From: Polynucleobacter sp. Adler-ghost
Lineage (GTDB): Bacteria; Pseudomonadota; Gammaproteobacteria; Burkholderiales; Burkholderiaceae
DNA: 64,000 nucleotides
NCBI RefSeq assembly: GCF_018688495.1
Contig: NZ_CP061320.1
Location: 158,586-222,585, forward strand
Direction: 5' to 3'
Part shown: positions 18,145-27,992 of the stretch, in pieces
How positions within the stretch are numbered: position 1 is the stretch's first letter
Layout: every line of letters begins with the position of its first letter
Made by a program: the position numbers and the translations under genes
Notes under the pieces: model-generated
Seen by the model: only the letters and a program-made list of their open reading frames with translations
Databases searched by the model: none
What the model was told of the DNA's origin: nothing

Positions 18145-19145
18145 GTCTGTCTAGATAGCGAGTATCTGCTCAGGGCATGTAGCGCTGTTGTCGCCGCATT
18201 TTGAGGAAATTCTTTAAGGCATTCAAGTGCGAGATCAACCTCTCGCTTAGCGGCAGCTTGGGTGTAATCCAATGCACCAGAATTTTGAACCGCACTCAGA
18301 ATCTGTTGGAAGACATCATCCGGCAAATCTTGATTTTGTTCAATTGCCGCGCGAACCAGTAAGCGTTCTTCGGTGCTGCCATTTTCTAGAAGATAAATGA
18401 GTGGTAGGGTGGGCTTACCTTCTCTTAAATCATCACCAGCATTTTTTCCCATTTGGGAAGCATCGGCGGTGTAATCCAGCAGGTCATCCATTAATTGGAA
18501 GGCAGTACCAATATGGCGACCAAAAGCAGCAGATTGCTCTCTTTGCTTGGCGTCAGCGCCAGCCAAGATTGCTCCAAGCTCGGTGGATGCTTCAAATAAC
18601 TTAGCGGTTTTATAGCGAATCACCCGTAAATAGCTCTCTTCATCCACCTCAGGATCGTTCATATTGAGTAGCTGCAAAACCTCCCCTTCAGCTATCGTAT
18701 TGGTGGCATCGGAGAGGATTTCCATGACCCGGAGATCGTTGGGCCCCACCATCATCTGAAAGGCTCTCGAATACAGAAAATCGCCTACCAGCACGCTTGC
18801 TGCATTGCCAAAAGCAGCATTGGCGGTTTCTCGACCTCTTCTGAGGGTGGATTCATCGACAACATCATCATGCAGTAGGGTGGCTGTGTGGATAAATTCC
18901 ACTACTGCTGCCAGCTCTAGTGCATGTGGACTTGTTTTGTTATTGGCTAAAGCCTTACTGACTAAGAGCAAAAGAGCGGGCCTAACCCGTTTTCCACCCG
19001 CTTGAATGATGTAAGTCGAGATTTGATCAATTAAGGCAACTTTTGAGGCCAATCGCAGGCGAATAACCTCATCTAAGGCCTTGAAATCTAAGGCAATTGG
19101 GGCCAAAATTTGGCTTAATTCGTTGGTTTTGACAGTGCTCGTCAT
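18141..19145 (-). CDS. ispB: Octaprenyl diphosphate synthase (polyprenyl synthetase family)
   Basis: Makes the long prenyl side chain of ubiquinone from FPP and IPP. The 334 residues include the first Asp-rich motif LLHDDVVDESTLRRG (D93, D94, D97), the second QLMDDLLDYTAD, and the N-terminal GGKRVRPALLLLVSKAL. Chain length is assumed from family and context. It is divergent from rplU, the classical ispB-rplU-rpmA-obgE arrangement. The rplU promoter -35 hexamer lies inside the first codons of this gene. Confidence 0.95.
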   Translation of the reverse strand: MTSTVKTNELSQILAPIALDFKALDEVIRLRLASKVALIDQISTYIIQAGGKRVRPALLLLVSKALANNKTSPHALELAAVVEFIHTATLLHDDVVDESTLRRGRETANAAFGNAASVLVGDFLYSRAFQMMVGPNDLRVMEILSDATNTIAEGEVLQLLNMNDPEVDEESYLRVIRYKTAKLFEASTELGAILAGADAKQREQSAAFGRHIGTAFQLMDDLLDYTADASQMGKNAGDDLREGKPTLPLIYLLENGSTEERLLVRAAIEQNQDLPDDVFQQILSAVQNSGALDYTQAAAKREVDLALECLKEFPQNAATTALHALSRYSLSRQT

Positions 19146-19157
19146 GCAAGATATAAT
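19129..19157 (+). promoter_or_regulatory. Consensus sigma70 promoter for rplU-rpmA
   Basis: A perfect TTGACA (19129-19134), a 17 bp spacer and a perfect TATAAT (19152-19157) point toward rplU, leaving about 57 bases of 5' leader. The -35 lies in the first codons of the divergent ispB. Strong constitutive expression fits ribosomal protein genes. Confidence 0.9.
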
Positions 19158-19220
19158 AATCGGCTTAGCTCATCCAGGGTGGATTAGCTTAAATGTAGAT
19201 ATTAATTGAGGTTTCACACC

Positions 19221-19532
19221 ATGTACGCGGTCATAAAAACCGGTGGCAAACAGTATAAAGTTGCTGCAGGCGAAAAATTGAAAATAGAACAGATACCAGC
19301 GGAAATCGGCAGCGAAATCACTCTTGACCAAGTCTTAGCCGTAGGCGAAGGCGCTTCACTCAAATTGGGTGATCCATTGGTTAATGGTGCAGCTGTGATG
19401 GCCACTGTCGTCTCCCAGGGACGTCACGATAAAGTGACAATCTTTAAGATGCGCCGTCGCAAGCATTACCAAAAGCACCAAGGCCATCGTCAGAATTACA
19501 CAGAAATTCTGATTAACACGATTAAAGCCTAA
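19221..19532 (+). CDS. rplU: 50S ribosomal protein L21
   Basis: A 103-residue large-subunit protein that binds 23S rRNA. The ATG at 19221 gives the standard N-terminus [20 protein letters not shown]; a TTG further upstream would add five non-conserved residues. The C-terminal [21 protein letters not shown] is the usual rRNA-binding tail. It is first in the rplU-rpmA pair. Confidence 0.99.
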   Translation: MYAVIKTGGKQYKVAAGEKLKIEQIPAEIGSEITLDQVLAVGEGASLKLGDPLVNGAAVMATVVSQGRHDKVTIFKMRRRKHYQKHQGHRQNYTEILINTIKA

Positions 19533-19566
19533 TTTAGGCTAACGGCTCAATAGCAGGAGAAAAGAT

Positions 19567-19827
19567 ATGGCACAGAAAAAAGGCGGCGGCTCGACACGAA
19601 ATGGCCGCGACTCAGAATCGAAACGTTTAGGCGTTAAAGTTTTTGGCGGCGAGCAAATCAATGCTGGCAGTATCATCATTCGTCAACGTGGTACACGAGT
19701 TCATCCGGGCATGAACGTTGGTATTGGTAAGGACCACACTTTGTTTGCCTTGGTTGACGGACAAGTGGAATTTGGCGTTAAGGGTGCTTTGAAGAAGGCC
19801 CAGGTTTCAGTTCTCCCGCGTTCATAA
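19567..19827 (+). CDS. rpmA: 50S ribosomal protein L27
   Basis: An 86-residue protein near the peptidyl transferase centre. The N-terminus [20 protein letters not shown] has no cleavable Firmicutes-type leader. The start has a clear AGGAGA binding site. It sits 34 bp behind rplU and is followed by a strong terminator before obgE. Confidence 0.99.
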   Translation: MAQKKGGGSTRNGRDSESKRLGVKVFGGEQINAGSIIIRQRGTRVHPGMNVGIGKDHTLFALVDGQVEFGVKGALKKAQVSVLPRS

Positions 19828-19884
19828 GACGCCTGACTGAGACACGTTTGATTCAGATTTATTCCGAATTTAACTCTTAGGAAC

Positions 19885-19910
19885 AGGCCTCGCTAAGCGA
19901 GGCCTTTTTT
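19885..19910 (+). terminator. Intrinsic terminator after rpmA
   Basis: An 8 bp stem AGGCCTCG / CGAGGCCT with a 5 nt loop and six Ts. It ends only 4 bases before the obgE ATG, so obgE must be expressed by readthrough, and its ribosome binding site is largely inside the right arm of the hairpin. Confidence 0.93.
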
Positions 19911-19914
19911 ATTC

Positions 19915-21009
19915 ATGAAATTTATAGACGAAGCTCGTATTGAAGTCATAGCTGGCCAAGGTGGCGCCGGGAGTGCCTCCATGCGCCGGGAAAAGTTTAT
20001 CGAATTCGGTGGTCCTGATGGTGGTGACGGTGGCAAAGGCGGAAGCGTTTGGGCTACTGCAGATCGCAACATCAACACCTTAATTGACTATCGCTACGCT
20101 AAAACGCACACCGCAAAAAATGGTGAGCCTGGTCGTGGCGCTGATTGCTATGGTCGCGCGGGCGACGACATTGAATTGCGTATGCCAGTTGGTACGATTA
20201 TTTCTGATTATGAAACTGGTGAGCCAATTGCTGACTTAACTACCCACGGGGAGCGCCTTTGCTTAGCGCAAGGCGGTGTGGGTGGCTGGGGAAATATTCA
20301 CTTTAAGAGTAGTACGAACCGTGCTCCTCGGCAGAAAACAAATGGTAAAGAAGGTGAGCGTCGTAAGCTCAAGCTGGAATTAAAGGTATTGGCTGATGTA
20401 GGTTTGTTAGGCATGCCTAATGCTGGTAAATCGACCCTGATTACTGCTGTATCCAATGCACGTCCAAAGATTGCGGACTATCCATTTACAACACTGCACC
20501 CGAATTTAGGGGTGGTGCGCGTAGGTGCTGAGCGTAGCTTTGTGATTGCAGATATTCCGGGATTGATTGAAGGTGCTGCTGAAGGTGCCGGTCTGGGGCA
20601 TCGTTTCTTAAGGCACTTACAACGTACTGGTGTACTGTTGCATTTAGTAGATATTGCACCATTTGATGACAATATTGATCCAGTGGCAGATGCTGTTGCT
20701 ATCGTGAATGAATTGCGTAAGTATGATGAAGCCCTGGTTGAAAAGCCACGTTGGTTGGTGCTTAACAAAGTCGATATGATTCCTGAAGAAGATCGTAAGA
20801 AGGTAGTTGCGGACTTTATTAAACGGTTTAAGTGGAAGGGTCCGGTATTTGAGATCTCTGCTTTGACAGGCCTCGGTTGCGATAAGCTGTGCTATGCATT
20901 GCAGGATTATTTAGACTCTATTCGTAAGGATAGGGATGATGAAGATGAGCGTGCTTCTGATCCGCGTTACCAAGAGCAAGTTCAGCCAGAAGATAAAAGC
21001 CCAGATTAA
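19915..21009 (+). CDS. obgE: GTPase ObgE/CgtA
   Basis: A ribosome-associated GTPase for 50S assembly and stress control. The 364 residues begin with the glycine-rich Obg fold ([19 protein letters not shown]). The G domain follows, with G1 GMPNAGKST (166-174), G3 DIPG, G4 NKVD and a G5-like SAL. The C-terminus is acidic. The conserved rplU-rpmA-obgE-proB order is kept. The ATG lies 4 bases after a terminator, and no Shine-Dalgarno sequence is visible outside the hairpin. Confidence 0.98.
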   Translation: MKFIDEARIEVIAGQGGAGSASMRREKFIEFGGPDGGDGGKGGSVWATADRNINTLIDYRYAKTHTAKNGEPGRGADCYGRAGDDIELRMPVGTIISDYETGEPIADLTTHGERLCLAQGGVGGWGNIHFKSSTNRAPRQKTNGKEGERRKLKLELKVLADVGLLGMPNAGKSTLITAVSNARPKIADYPFTTLHPNLGVVRVGAERSFVIADIPGLIEGAAEGAGLGHRFLRHLQRTGVLLHLVDIAPFDDNIDPVADAVAIVNELRKYDEALVEKPRWLVLNKVDMIPEEDRKKVVADFIKRFKWKGPVFEISALTGLGCDKLCYALQDYLDSIRKDRDDEDERASDPRYQEQVQPEDKSPD

Positions 21010-21038
21010 ACAGTAGTCATTTGAGATCCGCATTTGTT

Positions 21039-21839
21039 ATGAACACTCAGAAAGCTAAACGAATCGTAGTAAAAGTTGGCTCAAGCCTAGTTACCAACAA
21101 TGGTGAGGGCTTAGATCATGCTGCAATCGGCATGTGGGCTGAGCAAATGGCTGCCTTATTAGCTGATGGCCATGAGGTATTGATGGTCAGTTCTGGCGCT
21201 ATTGCGGAAGGTATGCAACGTCTTGGTTGGACTAAGCGTCCAACAGAAATTCATCAGTTGCAAGCTGCGGCTGCCGTTGGTCAGATGGGATTAGTTCAGG
21301 TTTATGAAAGTTGTTTTGCACGTTTTAATTTACGTAGCGCACAGGTCTTGTTAACTAATGCTGATTTGGCAGATGCTGAGCGTAACGCCAATGCCAAGGC
21401 AACTTTAGATACCTTGCTCAAGCTAGGTGTTGTTCCCATCATCAATGAAAACGATACTGTGGTTACTGATGAAATTAAATTTGGCGATAACGATAGCTTA
21501 GCTGCTTTGGTAACGAATCTTATTCATGCGGATTTATTAGTAATCCTGACGGATCAGGGTGGCTTATATACCGCTGACCCTCGTCAAGATGCTTCCGCGA
21601 CTCTTTTAATTGATGCTATTGCAGGTGACCCTACTTTAGAAAAAATGGCTGGGGGTGCTGCAAGCGAGTTAAGTAAGGGTGGCATGCTGACGAAAGTATT
21701 GGCTGCGAAAGTCGCTGCTCTGACAGGTGCAGATACTGTCATTGCTTCTGGGCACGAACCTCAGGTTCTCACTCGTTTGATGCGTGGTGAAAAAATTGGT
21801 ACTTGCTTGACTGCTACCTCAGCAACAAAAACTATTTAA
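21039..21839 (+). CDS. proB: Glutamate 5-kinase, short form without PUA domain
   Basis: First enzyme of proline synthesis, ATP-dependent phosphorylation of glutamate. The amino-acid-kinase domain is complete: [44 protein letters not shown] and [25 protein letters not shown]. The ATG at 21039 gives 266 residues. Most bacterial ProB proteins are about 370 residues, with a C-terminal PUA domain that is absent here. Only 8 bp separate the stop from the next convergent gene, so no degraded PUA remnant is present. ProA is encoded about 42 kb away at the window end. Confidence 0.94.
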   Translation: MNTQKAKRIVVKVGSSLVTNNGEGLDHAAIGMWAEQMAALLADGHEVLMVSSGAIAEGMQRLGWTKRPTEIHQLQAAAAVGQMGLVQVYESCFARFNLRSAQVLLTNADLADAERNANAKATLDTLLKLGVVPIINENDTVVTDEIKFGDNDSLAALVTNLIHADLLVILTDQGGLYTADPRQDASATLLIDAIAGDPTLEKMAGGAASELSKGGMLTKVLAAKVAALTGADTVIASGHEPQVLTRLMRGEKIGTCLTATSATKTI

Positions 21840-21847
21840 TTCCGGAT

Positions 21848-22417
21848 TTAATTGAACACGCCATATGAATTAGTGGGTTTGGTCTGCCCTGTAAATCCAT
21901 TAGGATTGAGGGCGTTAATAATAGTCTTGATATTTTTTTCTTGAGACGCAAAGTTACAAAAAGCGCCCTGAGCTAATGCTGCTTGATATCGATTTGGTAC
22001 ATTGCTCTGGATGGTGCGCCAAGTAGATAAAGGATTTTCTTTCCATACTCCGCTTTCAAATGTGCCATAAAGGCGCCATTGGAACGAGTCACAGCGAATG
22101 CCTTCATATTGAACTTGGCTATTGCCATTAGGGCTGGTCAGAGTCACGATGTATCTGGTGATGCCATCGTTACCAATCAAAATAGAGTTGGTATCGACCG
22201 CAAACTTAAAAACGGTTTGTTGTGATACATAAAAAGGCTGAATAGTTGCTTGATTAGGCGGGTTTAGTGGCATCGCTGTTGCACCCTCTTTAAAAACCAT
22301 CGGAGCAAATGGATCAACACCACTTTCTAATGGATCTCCCGCACATCCTGCTATAGCTAAGCTGATAGCTAAGCCAGGGATTGAAAGTCGAAGATTGCAA
22401 ATGGAGAGTTTCATCAT
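21848..22417 (-). CDS. CNP1-like family lipoprotein
   Basis: A 189-residue predicted lipoprotein. A hydrophobic signal with lipobox LAIAGC leads to a mature protein starting CAGDPLESG. The body ([46 protein letters not shown]) matches what I know as the CNP1-like family of betaproteobacteria, whose function is unknown. The ATGATG start overlaps the rppH stop, indicating co-translation downstream of rppH. Confidence 0.75.
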   Translation of the reverse strand: MMKLSICNLRLSIPGLAISLAIAGCAGDPLESGVDPFAPMVFKEGATAMPLNPPNQATIQPFYVSQQTVFKFAVDTNSILIGNDGITRYIVTLTSPNGNSQVQYEGIRCDSFQWRLYGTFESGVWKENPLSTWRTIQSNVPNRYQAALAQGAFCNFASQEKNIKTIINALNPNGFTGQTKPTNSYGVFN

Positions 22418-23010
22418 GGCTTATCGGTAGGTTTTATTTCTGTAGGCTCGTCTTCCTCGCCCCCGTAAAGGGATTGAAACAAATCGAGCGGGGATCCCCA
22501 GGCAAGTTGTTGCATACGCATGCCACGGGATAAGTAGCGCGCAAGCTCAGAAAGGGCTAATTGATAGACTTCGCGTTTGAAATCAATGACTGAGTCGAGC
22601 TGGATCCAAAAAGGAACCCAGCGCCAAGCATCGAATTCAGGGTGCTCCGAAGCGCGTAAGTGAATATCGCTGTCTAAGCCCACTAAACGCAGTAAAAACC
22701 AGATTTGCTTTTGGCCGCGATAGCTTGCACGATGATTTTTTGAGGTTTGCTGGCGGCGTAAGAACTCCTCCGGGACGTCATAACGAAGCCAGTCCCTGGT
22801 TCGTCCAATAATTTGGACATGTTCTGGCAGCAAGCCAACTTCCTCATGCAATTCGCGGTACATGGCCTGCTCCGGGCTTTCTCCATGTTGAATGCCACCC
22901 TGCGGGAACTGCCACGAATGCTGCCCAACGCGTTTTCCCCAGAAAACCTCGTTATGGCTGTTGAGGATGACTATGCCGACATTGGGTCGATACCCTTCAC
23001 GGTCAAGCAT
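22414..23010 (-). CDS. rppH: RNA pyrophosphohydrolase RppH
   Basis: A NUDIX enzyme that removes pyrophosphate from 5' ends of mRNA and starts RNase E-dependent decay. The ATG at 23010 gives the standard [18 protein letters not shown] start and 198 residues. An open extension to 23079 would overlap proS and lacks family similarity. The NUDIX box is [20 protein letters not shown] followed by VGL. The rppH-proS divergence is typical of the group. The C-terminal 40 residues are variable. Confidence 0.95.
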   Translation of the reverse strand: MLDREGYRPNVGIVILNSHNEVFWGKRVGQHSWQFPQGGIQHGESPEQAMYRELHEEVGLLPEHVQIIGRTRDWLRYDVPEEFLRRQQTSKNHRASYRGQKQIWFLLRLVGLDSDIHLRASEHPEFDAWRWVPFWIQLDSVIDFKREVYQLALSELARYLSRGMRMQQLAWGSPLDLFQSLYGGEEDEPTEIKPTDKP

Positions 23011-23060
23011 GAGATCGCGCCTCAAATCCTTTAAAATCAATGATTTGATTATATCCATAC

Positions 23061-24803
23061 ATGAAAGCTTCACAATCATTTCTCGCCACGCTAAAAGAAG
23101 CCCCTTCAGACGCTGAGGTGGTATCGCACAAACTCATGGTGCGCGCCGGTTTAATTCGTAAGCTCAGTGCAGGCATTTATAACTATTTGCCCTTGGGTTT
23201 GAAGTCCATACGCAAGGTTGAAAATATTATTCGCGAAGAAATGAATCGCGCTGGTGCCATTGAGTTACTCATGCCAATGATTCAACCTGCAGAGTTATGG
23301 CAAGAGACCGGTCGCTGGGAAAAGATGGGGCCAGAATTGCTCCGCATCAAAGATCGCCATGATCGCGATTTTTTAATTCAGCCAACCTCTGAAGAGGTGG
23401 TAACAGATTTAGCGCGCAACGAAATTAAGAGTTACAAACAGCTCCCAGTGAATTTTTATCAAATTCAGACCAAGTTCCGAGATGAGCGCCGCCCACGTTT
23501 TGGAATTATGCGTGGACGCGAGTTCAGTATGAAAGATGCTTATTCCTTTGATCGTGATGCTGAGGGCTTGAAGAAATCCTATCAAATCATGTTTGATGCA
23601 TACACTCGTATTTTCAAACGCATGGGTTTGAAGTTCCGTGCAGTCACGGCGGATAACGGCGCTATTGGTGGTTCTGGTAGTCAAGAGTTCCATGTGATTG
23701 CCGATACCGGTGAAGACGCCATTGTGTATTGTCCGAATTCGGACTACGCCGCTAATCTTGAGGCTGCTGAGTCGGTCTCATTGATTGATACGCGTGTTGC
23801 TGCAGCTCATGCTCTGACTAAAGTTGCGACACCAAATCAAACAAACTGTGCAGAGGTAGCCCAATTTTTAAAGTTGCCACTTGAGCAAACTGTGAAGTCC
23901 TTACTGTTTGCTGCCGATCAAGAAGAAGGTCCAGCAAAATTATTTATGGTGCTAGTGCGCGGTGACCATGAGCTTAATGAAATCAAGGCGAGCAAGATTC
24001 CTGGTATGGCTGAATCACGTTTTGCTAGTGAAGCTGAGATCAAGCAAGCCTGTAATGCGCCAGCAGGATATTTGGGTCCGGTTGGAGTTGCTGCTGATGT
24101 AACCGTAGTCGCAGATCGTACCGTAGCTAATATGTCTGATTTTGTTTGCGGTGCTAATGATGTGGGGCATCATTTGACCGGTGTGAACTGGGGCCGTGAT
24201 TTACCAGAGCCTTTGGTGATGGATTTGCGTAATGCTGTAGCGGGAGATCCTTCCCCTGATGGTAAGGGGGTTGTCGATATTTGCCGCGGCATTGAAGTGG
24301 GCCATGTATTCCAATTGGGTACGCGTTACTCTGAAGCGATGGGTTGCACCTACTTAGATCAGCAAGGCAAAGCGCAGCCAATGGTGATGGGTTGTTATGG
24401 CATTGGTGTAACTCGCTTATTAGGCGCTGCAATTGAGCAGGGCAATGATGAGCGTGGAATCATTTGGCCGATTTCGATGGCACCATTTGAAGTGGTGATT
24501 TGTCCAATGGGTTACGATAAATCAGAGGCTGTGAAAGCTGCTGCCGATCAATTACATGATGAATTAATTGCTGCCGGGGTAGATGTAGTACTCGATGATC
24601 GCGGCGAGAGGCCCGGTGCGATGTTTGCTGATTGGGAGTTAATCGGCATTCCGTTCCGAGTTGTGATTGGTGATCGCGGCCTTGCAGATGCTCAAGTGGA
24701 ATTGAAGGGTCGCACTAATGCTGAATCAGCAAATATCCCACTAGCAGAAATTAAAGCAAAAGTGATTGCTGAAGTTGATGCAGCCAGAAAACTCGTTTCT
24801 TAA
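23061..24803 (+). CDS. proS: Prolyl-tRNA synthetase
   Basis: A class II synthetase charging tRNA-Pro. The 580-residue bacterial-type protein has the class II core, with motif 2 [25 protein letters not shown]. An INS editing insertion lies at about residues 225-405 (it contains [15 protein letters not shown]), then motif 3 [17 protein letters not shown] and a C-terminal anticodon-binding domain. It is divergent from rppH with about 50 bp between starts, and convergent with ffh. Confidence 0.98.
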   Translation: MKASQSFLATLKEAPSDAEVVSHKLMVRAGLIRKLSAGIYNYLPLGLKSIRKVENIIREEMNRAGAIELLMPMIQPAELWQETGRWEKMGPELLRIKDRHDRDFLIQPTSEEVVTDLARNEIKSYKQLPVNFYQIQTKFRDERRPRFGIMRGREFSMKDAYSFDRDAEGLKKSYQIMFDAYTRIFKRMGLKFRAVTADNGAIGGSGSQEFHVIADTGEDAIVYCPNSDYAANLEAAESVSLIDTRVAAAHALTKVATPNQTNCAEVAQFLKLPLEQTVKSLLFAADQEEGPAKLFMVLVRGDHELNEIKASKIPGMAESRFASEAEIKQACNAPAGYLGPVGVAADVTVVADRTVANMSDFVCGANDVGHHLTGVNWGRDLPEPLVMDLRNAVAGDPSPDGKGVVDICRGIEVGHVFQLGTRYSEAMGCTYLDQQGKAQPMVMGCYGIGVTRLLGAAIEQGNDERGIIWPISMAPFEVVICPMGYDKSEAVKAAADQLHDELIAAGVDVVLDDRGERPGAMFADWELIGIPFRVVIGDRGLADAQVELKGRTNAESANIPLAEIKAKVIAEVDAARKLVS

Positions 24804-24822
24804 ATTAAAAATTTTTTGACTA

Positions 24823-26205
24823 TTACTTCTTAAAGAGTCCGCCAATGCCCTTGGCGGCTCCTTTGGCTGCCATGGAGGCCATGGTGCGGGCCATCTTGCC
24901 ACCCTTAAACTGCTTCATCATGGTTTGCATTTGCTCAAACTGCGCTAATAGGCGGTTGACTTCTTGAACCTCAACGCCTGCACCAGCTGCAATACGACGC
25001 TTGCGAGTCGCTTTTAGCAATTCAGGTTTTGTGCGCTCTTGAGGTGTCATGCTATCGATAATGCCGCGCATACGCTTGGTCTGTTTGTCAGCAGCGCTCA
25101 TATTCGTTTTGGAAGCCGCTTGTGCCATATGACTTGGTAGCTTATCCATCAAGCTAGCCATGCCACCCATCTGTTGCATCTGTGCAAGTTGATCTCTGAA
25201 GTCACCTAGATCAAATCCACCTTTAGAAATCTTACTCGCCAGCTTTTCTGCTTTGGCAACATCCACGTTCTGTTGGGCTTGCTCAACTAGGGCAAGAATA
25301 TCGCCCATGCCCAAAATACGGCTTGCCATTCTCTCAGCATCAAATGCTTCGAGACCGTCCATTTTTTCGGCAACACCAATGAACTTGAGTGGCACGCCGG
25401 TAACCTGACGCACTGAAAGTGCTGCACCACCTCGTGAATCACCATCTAGCTTGGTGAGGATCACACCCGTAAGTGGGAGTGCCTCATGGAAAGCTTTAGC
25501 TGTATTGACGGCATCTTGACCCAGCATGGCATCAACCACAAACAGGGTTTCAATCGGCTTGAGATTGGTATGCAAGGCTTTGATTTCTTGCATAAGCGCT
25601 TCATCAATACCGAGACGACCAGCTGTATCTACTAGCAGCACATCAAAATAATGGCGGCGCGCCCAATCTAGAGCAGCAGCAGCGATTTCACTCGGCTTTT
25701 GATTGATATTGCTTGGGAAAAATTCAGCGCCAACTTGTTTGCTGACAGTTTCTAGTTGCTCGATAGCTGCAGGACGATAGACGTCACAAGAGACGGTGAG
25801 TACTTTCTTTTTCTTTTTTTCTTGCAGAAATTTGGCTAATTTACCAACTGATGTGGTTTTTCCTGCGCCCTGCAAGCCAGCCATGAGGATGACTGCTGGT
25901 GGTTGGGTTGCTAGATTCAGCTCACCGTTTTGGGTAGCGTCACCTCGCATGACCTGAGCCAGTTCGCGCTGAACAACGCCAACCAGCGCTTGTCCTGGAC
26001 TGAGGCTTCCAACCACTTCCTCGCCAAGGGCTTTAAATCTAATTTGCTCGAGTAAGGATTTAACGACTGGAAGGGCAACGTCCGCCTCCAGCAAGGCCAG
26101 GCGGATCTCCCGGAGCATTTCTGCAGTGTTCTCTTCGGTCAGGCGAGCTTGGCCCCGCATTGTTTTAACAACACGAGATAGGCGATCGGTGAGATTCTCT
26201 AGCAT
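24823..26205 (-). CDS. ffh: Signal recognition particle GTPase Ffh
   Basis: Targets nascent membrane proteins with 4.5S RNA and FtsY. The 460-residue protein has N, G and M domains: P-loop GLQGAGKTT (110-118), DTAGRLGID, TKLDGDSRGGAALS, and a methionine-rich M domain (QLAQMQQMGGMASLMDKLP, MTPQER). The C-terminal tail is Gly/Ala/Lys-rich. It is divergent from ypjD with only 20 bp between, a pairing also found in E. coli. Confidence 0.98.
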   Translation of the reverse strand: MLENLTDRLSRVVKTMRGQARLTEENTAEMLREIRLALLEADVALPVVKSLLEQIRFKALGEEVVGSLSPGQALVGVVQRELAQVMRGDATQNGELNLATQPPAVILMAGLQGAGKTTSVGKLAKFLQEKKKKKVLTVSCDVYRPAAIEQLETVSKQVGAEFFPSNINQKPSEIAAAALDWARRHYFDVLLVDTAGRLGIDEALMQEIKALHTNLKPIETLFVVDAMLGQDAVNTAKAFHEALPLTGVILTKLDGDSRGGAALSVRQVTGVPLKFIGVAEKMDGLEAFDAERMASRILGMGDILALVEQAQQNVDVAKAEKLASKISKGGFDLGDFRDQLAQMQQMGGMASLMDKLPSHMAQAASKTNMSAADKQTKRMRGIIDSMTPQERTKPELLKATRKRRIAAGAGVEVQEVNRLLAQFEQMQTMMKQFKGGKMARTMASMAAKGAAKGIGGLFKK

Positions 26206-26225
26206 TTATCGATTAGACTTTCTAG

Positions 26226-27074
26226 ATGGATATTTTAGGTTACTCAAGCTTGAATTGGCTCCCTTCGGCGCTTTATTTGCTTCTTTTGGTCTTTTTGGGT
26301 TCACGGCCCAAGGGAAAGATTGAATCCCCGGCTTTTACAGGCCTAGTTCAGGCATTGATTCTATTGATTTTGCTGGTGCATGGAATTGAGCTACACGACT
26401 CGGTTTTTACACCCCAAGGATTTGTATTTGGTTTTGCTCAGGATCTTTCTCTGATTGCTTGGGTGGGTCTCGCGTTTTACTGGTTTCAGTCATGGTTCCT
26501 GCCGATTTCCAGTTTACGTTGGCTTGTCTTATGTTTTGCTCTGTTTTGCTCTGTATTGCCAGTGATGTTTTCCGGTACCTTGATTTCGCCAAAGGCGGTA
26601 TCCGATCCTTGGTTTAAGGGGCATTTTATTGTTGCCACTATTTCAGTTGGATTATTGAGTTTGGCAGCATTGCATGCCATGTTGATGAGTATTCAAGATC
26701 GAGCATTACACCGTCAGTTAGCCGTCACCCCTAATAGCCGCATCTCCCATTGGTTGGAAGATTTGCCACCACTGATGGCAATGGAAAGCCTTCTCTTTAA
26801 CTTGCTCTACGTGGGTGTTGCACTCCTGAGCTTGACAGTCTTTTCTGGACTCCTCTTTTCGCAAACATTATTTGGTAAACCACTTGTTTTTGATCACAAG
26901 ACCATCTTTGCTTTGATTTCCTGGTTCTTATTTTCTGGTCTTCTAATAGCCCGTTGGCGTGTTGGTTTACGTGGGCGCGTAGCTGTTCGTTGGGTCTTGA
27001 GTGCTTATACCGCCTTGCTTCTGGCCTATGTTGGCAGTCGATTTGTTTTGGAAGTGATTCTTCAGAGAGCATGA
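26226..27074 (+). CDS. ypjD: CcsA-like cytochrome c assembly family / YpjD inner-membrane protein
   Basis: A 282-residue protein with about eight hydrophobic helices and the tryptophan-rich CcsA/CcmC-like region (WVGLAFYWFQSWFLPISSLRW). DPWFKGHFIVATISVGLLSLAALHA is the region that binds heme in CcsA relatives. YpjD (CorB-like) is the orthologue next to ffh in gammaproteobacteria and its role is not settled. The stop overlaps the start area of the ampD fusion, consistent with one transcript. Confidence 0.85.
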   Translation: MDILGYSSLNWLPSALYLLLLVFLGSRPKGKIESPAFTGLVQALILLILLVHGIELHDSVFTPQGFVFGFAQDLSLIAWVGLAFYWFQSWFLPISSLRWLVLCFALFCSVLPVMFSGTLISPKAVSDPWFKGHFIVATISVGLLSLAALHAMLMSIQDRALHRQLAVTPNSRISHWLEDLPPLMAMESLLFNLLYVGVALLSLTVFSGLLFSQTLFGKPLVFDHKTIFALISWFLFSGLLIARWRVGLRGRVAVRWVLSAYTALLLAYVGSRFVLEVILQRA

Positions 27075-27078
27075 CGTT

Positions 27079-27894
27079 TTGATTAAGTGGCTTCTATTAT
27101 TTGCTGGCGTAGGCGTTTTGTACCTTTGGATAAAAGGCAAAAAACAAGTAAAGCTCAATACGGATGAGGCCGCCAAGATAAAGGCAGAGCAAAGCAAAGT
27201 TGTTGAGCCGGAGGTGATTGTCCAGTGCCACCATTGCTCTCTTCACCTTCCAAAATCTGAAGCAGTCATGCAAGAGTCGCGCTTCTATTGCTCTCAAGAG
27301 CATCTTGATAGCTTGGATGCCCAAGGTTGGCTTGGTTCAGCTACTTGGCGTATCTCACCCAACCAAGATATGCGACCAGAGGGTCTTGTTCCGGATTTGC
27401 TAGTGATTCATCACATTAGCCTTCCCCCTAGTGGATTTGTCGATCACAACTCCACCCGCTTTATTGTGGATTTTTTTCAAAACAAACTGGATTCTTCTTT
27501 GCATCCCTATTTTGAAGAAATTGCTGATCAAAAAGTATCTAGCCATTTTTTGATTTCTCGTCGTGGCGAGGTCTTTCAGTTTGTATCCACTCAAAGCAAA
27601 GCCTGGCATGCCGGCGCATCATCGTTTTTGGGGCGAGAAAAGTGCAATGATTTTTCGATTGGTATTGAGCTAGAGGGGGATGGCGACCATCCCTTTGAGG
27701 ATATTCAGTATTCCGCTTTGGCTAAATTAAGCGCCCAAATACACTCTGTTTACCCTAATCTTCAAATTGCTGGACATAGTGATATTGCCCCGGGCAGAAA
27801 AGTCGATCCAGGAGTGCAATTTGATTGGAAAAAGTTTCAGGGTAAAAGCAACACTCCTGTCGAAAAATTCCCCTTTGGTTTAGGCCCGCGTTAG
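27079..27894 (+). CDS. ampD: PP0621-type membrane-anchored Cys-rich domain fused to AmpD amidase
   Basis: Residues 3-18 form a single membrane segment followed by KGKKQVK, which predicts a cytoplasmic C-terminal side. Residues 48-77 (CHHC ... FYCSQEH; C50, C53, C71, H75) match the small PP0621 family. From about residue 80 the AmpD amidase domain begins: GWLGSATWRISPNQDMRP, then VIHHISLPP with H111, GIELEGD, and GHSDIAPGRKVDPG with the family His, Lys and Asp in exact spacing. AmpD cleaves anhydro-muropeptides in cell-wall recycling. PP0621 and ampD are normally separate neighbouring genes in related bacteria; here they are one frame. The start is TTG at 27079. Confidence 0.87.
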   Translation: MIKWLLLFAGVGVLYLWIKGKKQVKLNTDEAAKIKAEQSKVVEPEVIVQCHHCSLHLPKSEAVMQESRFYCSQEHLDSLDAQGWLGSATWRISPNQDMRPEGLVPDLLVIHHISLPPSGFVDHNSTRFIVDFFQNKLDSSLHPYFEEIADQKVSSHFLISRRGEVFQFVSTQSKAWHAGASSFLGREKCNDFSIGIELEGDGDHPFEDIQYSALAKLSAQIHSVYPNLQIAGHSDIAPGRKVDPGVQFDWKKFQGKSNTPVEKFPFGLGPR

Positions 27895-27910
27895 GGCTCT
27901 AAGTTAGTAT

Positions 27911-27952
27911 GTGAGCACACGCTCACTTTCTTGCCCTTTAGCTAAAAAGGGC
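27911..27952 (+). terminator. Two tandem hairpins after ampD
   Basis: The first (27911-27926) is a perfect GTGAGC / GCTCAC stem with an ACAC loop followed by TTTCTT, a plausible intrinsic terminator. The second (27933-27952) is GCCCTTT / AAAGGGC with a 6 nt loop and no T-run. Together they separate the ffh-side genes from the nrdAB control region. Confidence 0.65.
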
Positions 27953-27992
27953 TGCAAAAACTGCACCAAAATGAACCCTAATTTATTGAAAA

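Noticed and set aside
23011..23079. N-terminal extension of rppH
   Set aside because: It overlaps the proS start and its residues do not match the family, which begins [10 protein letters not shown] at 23010.
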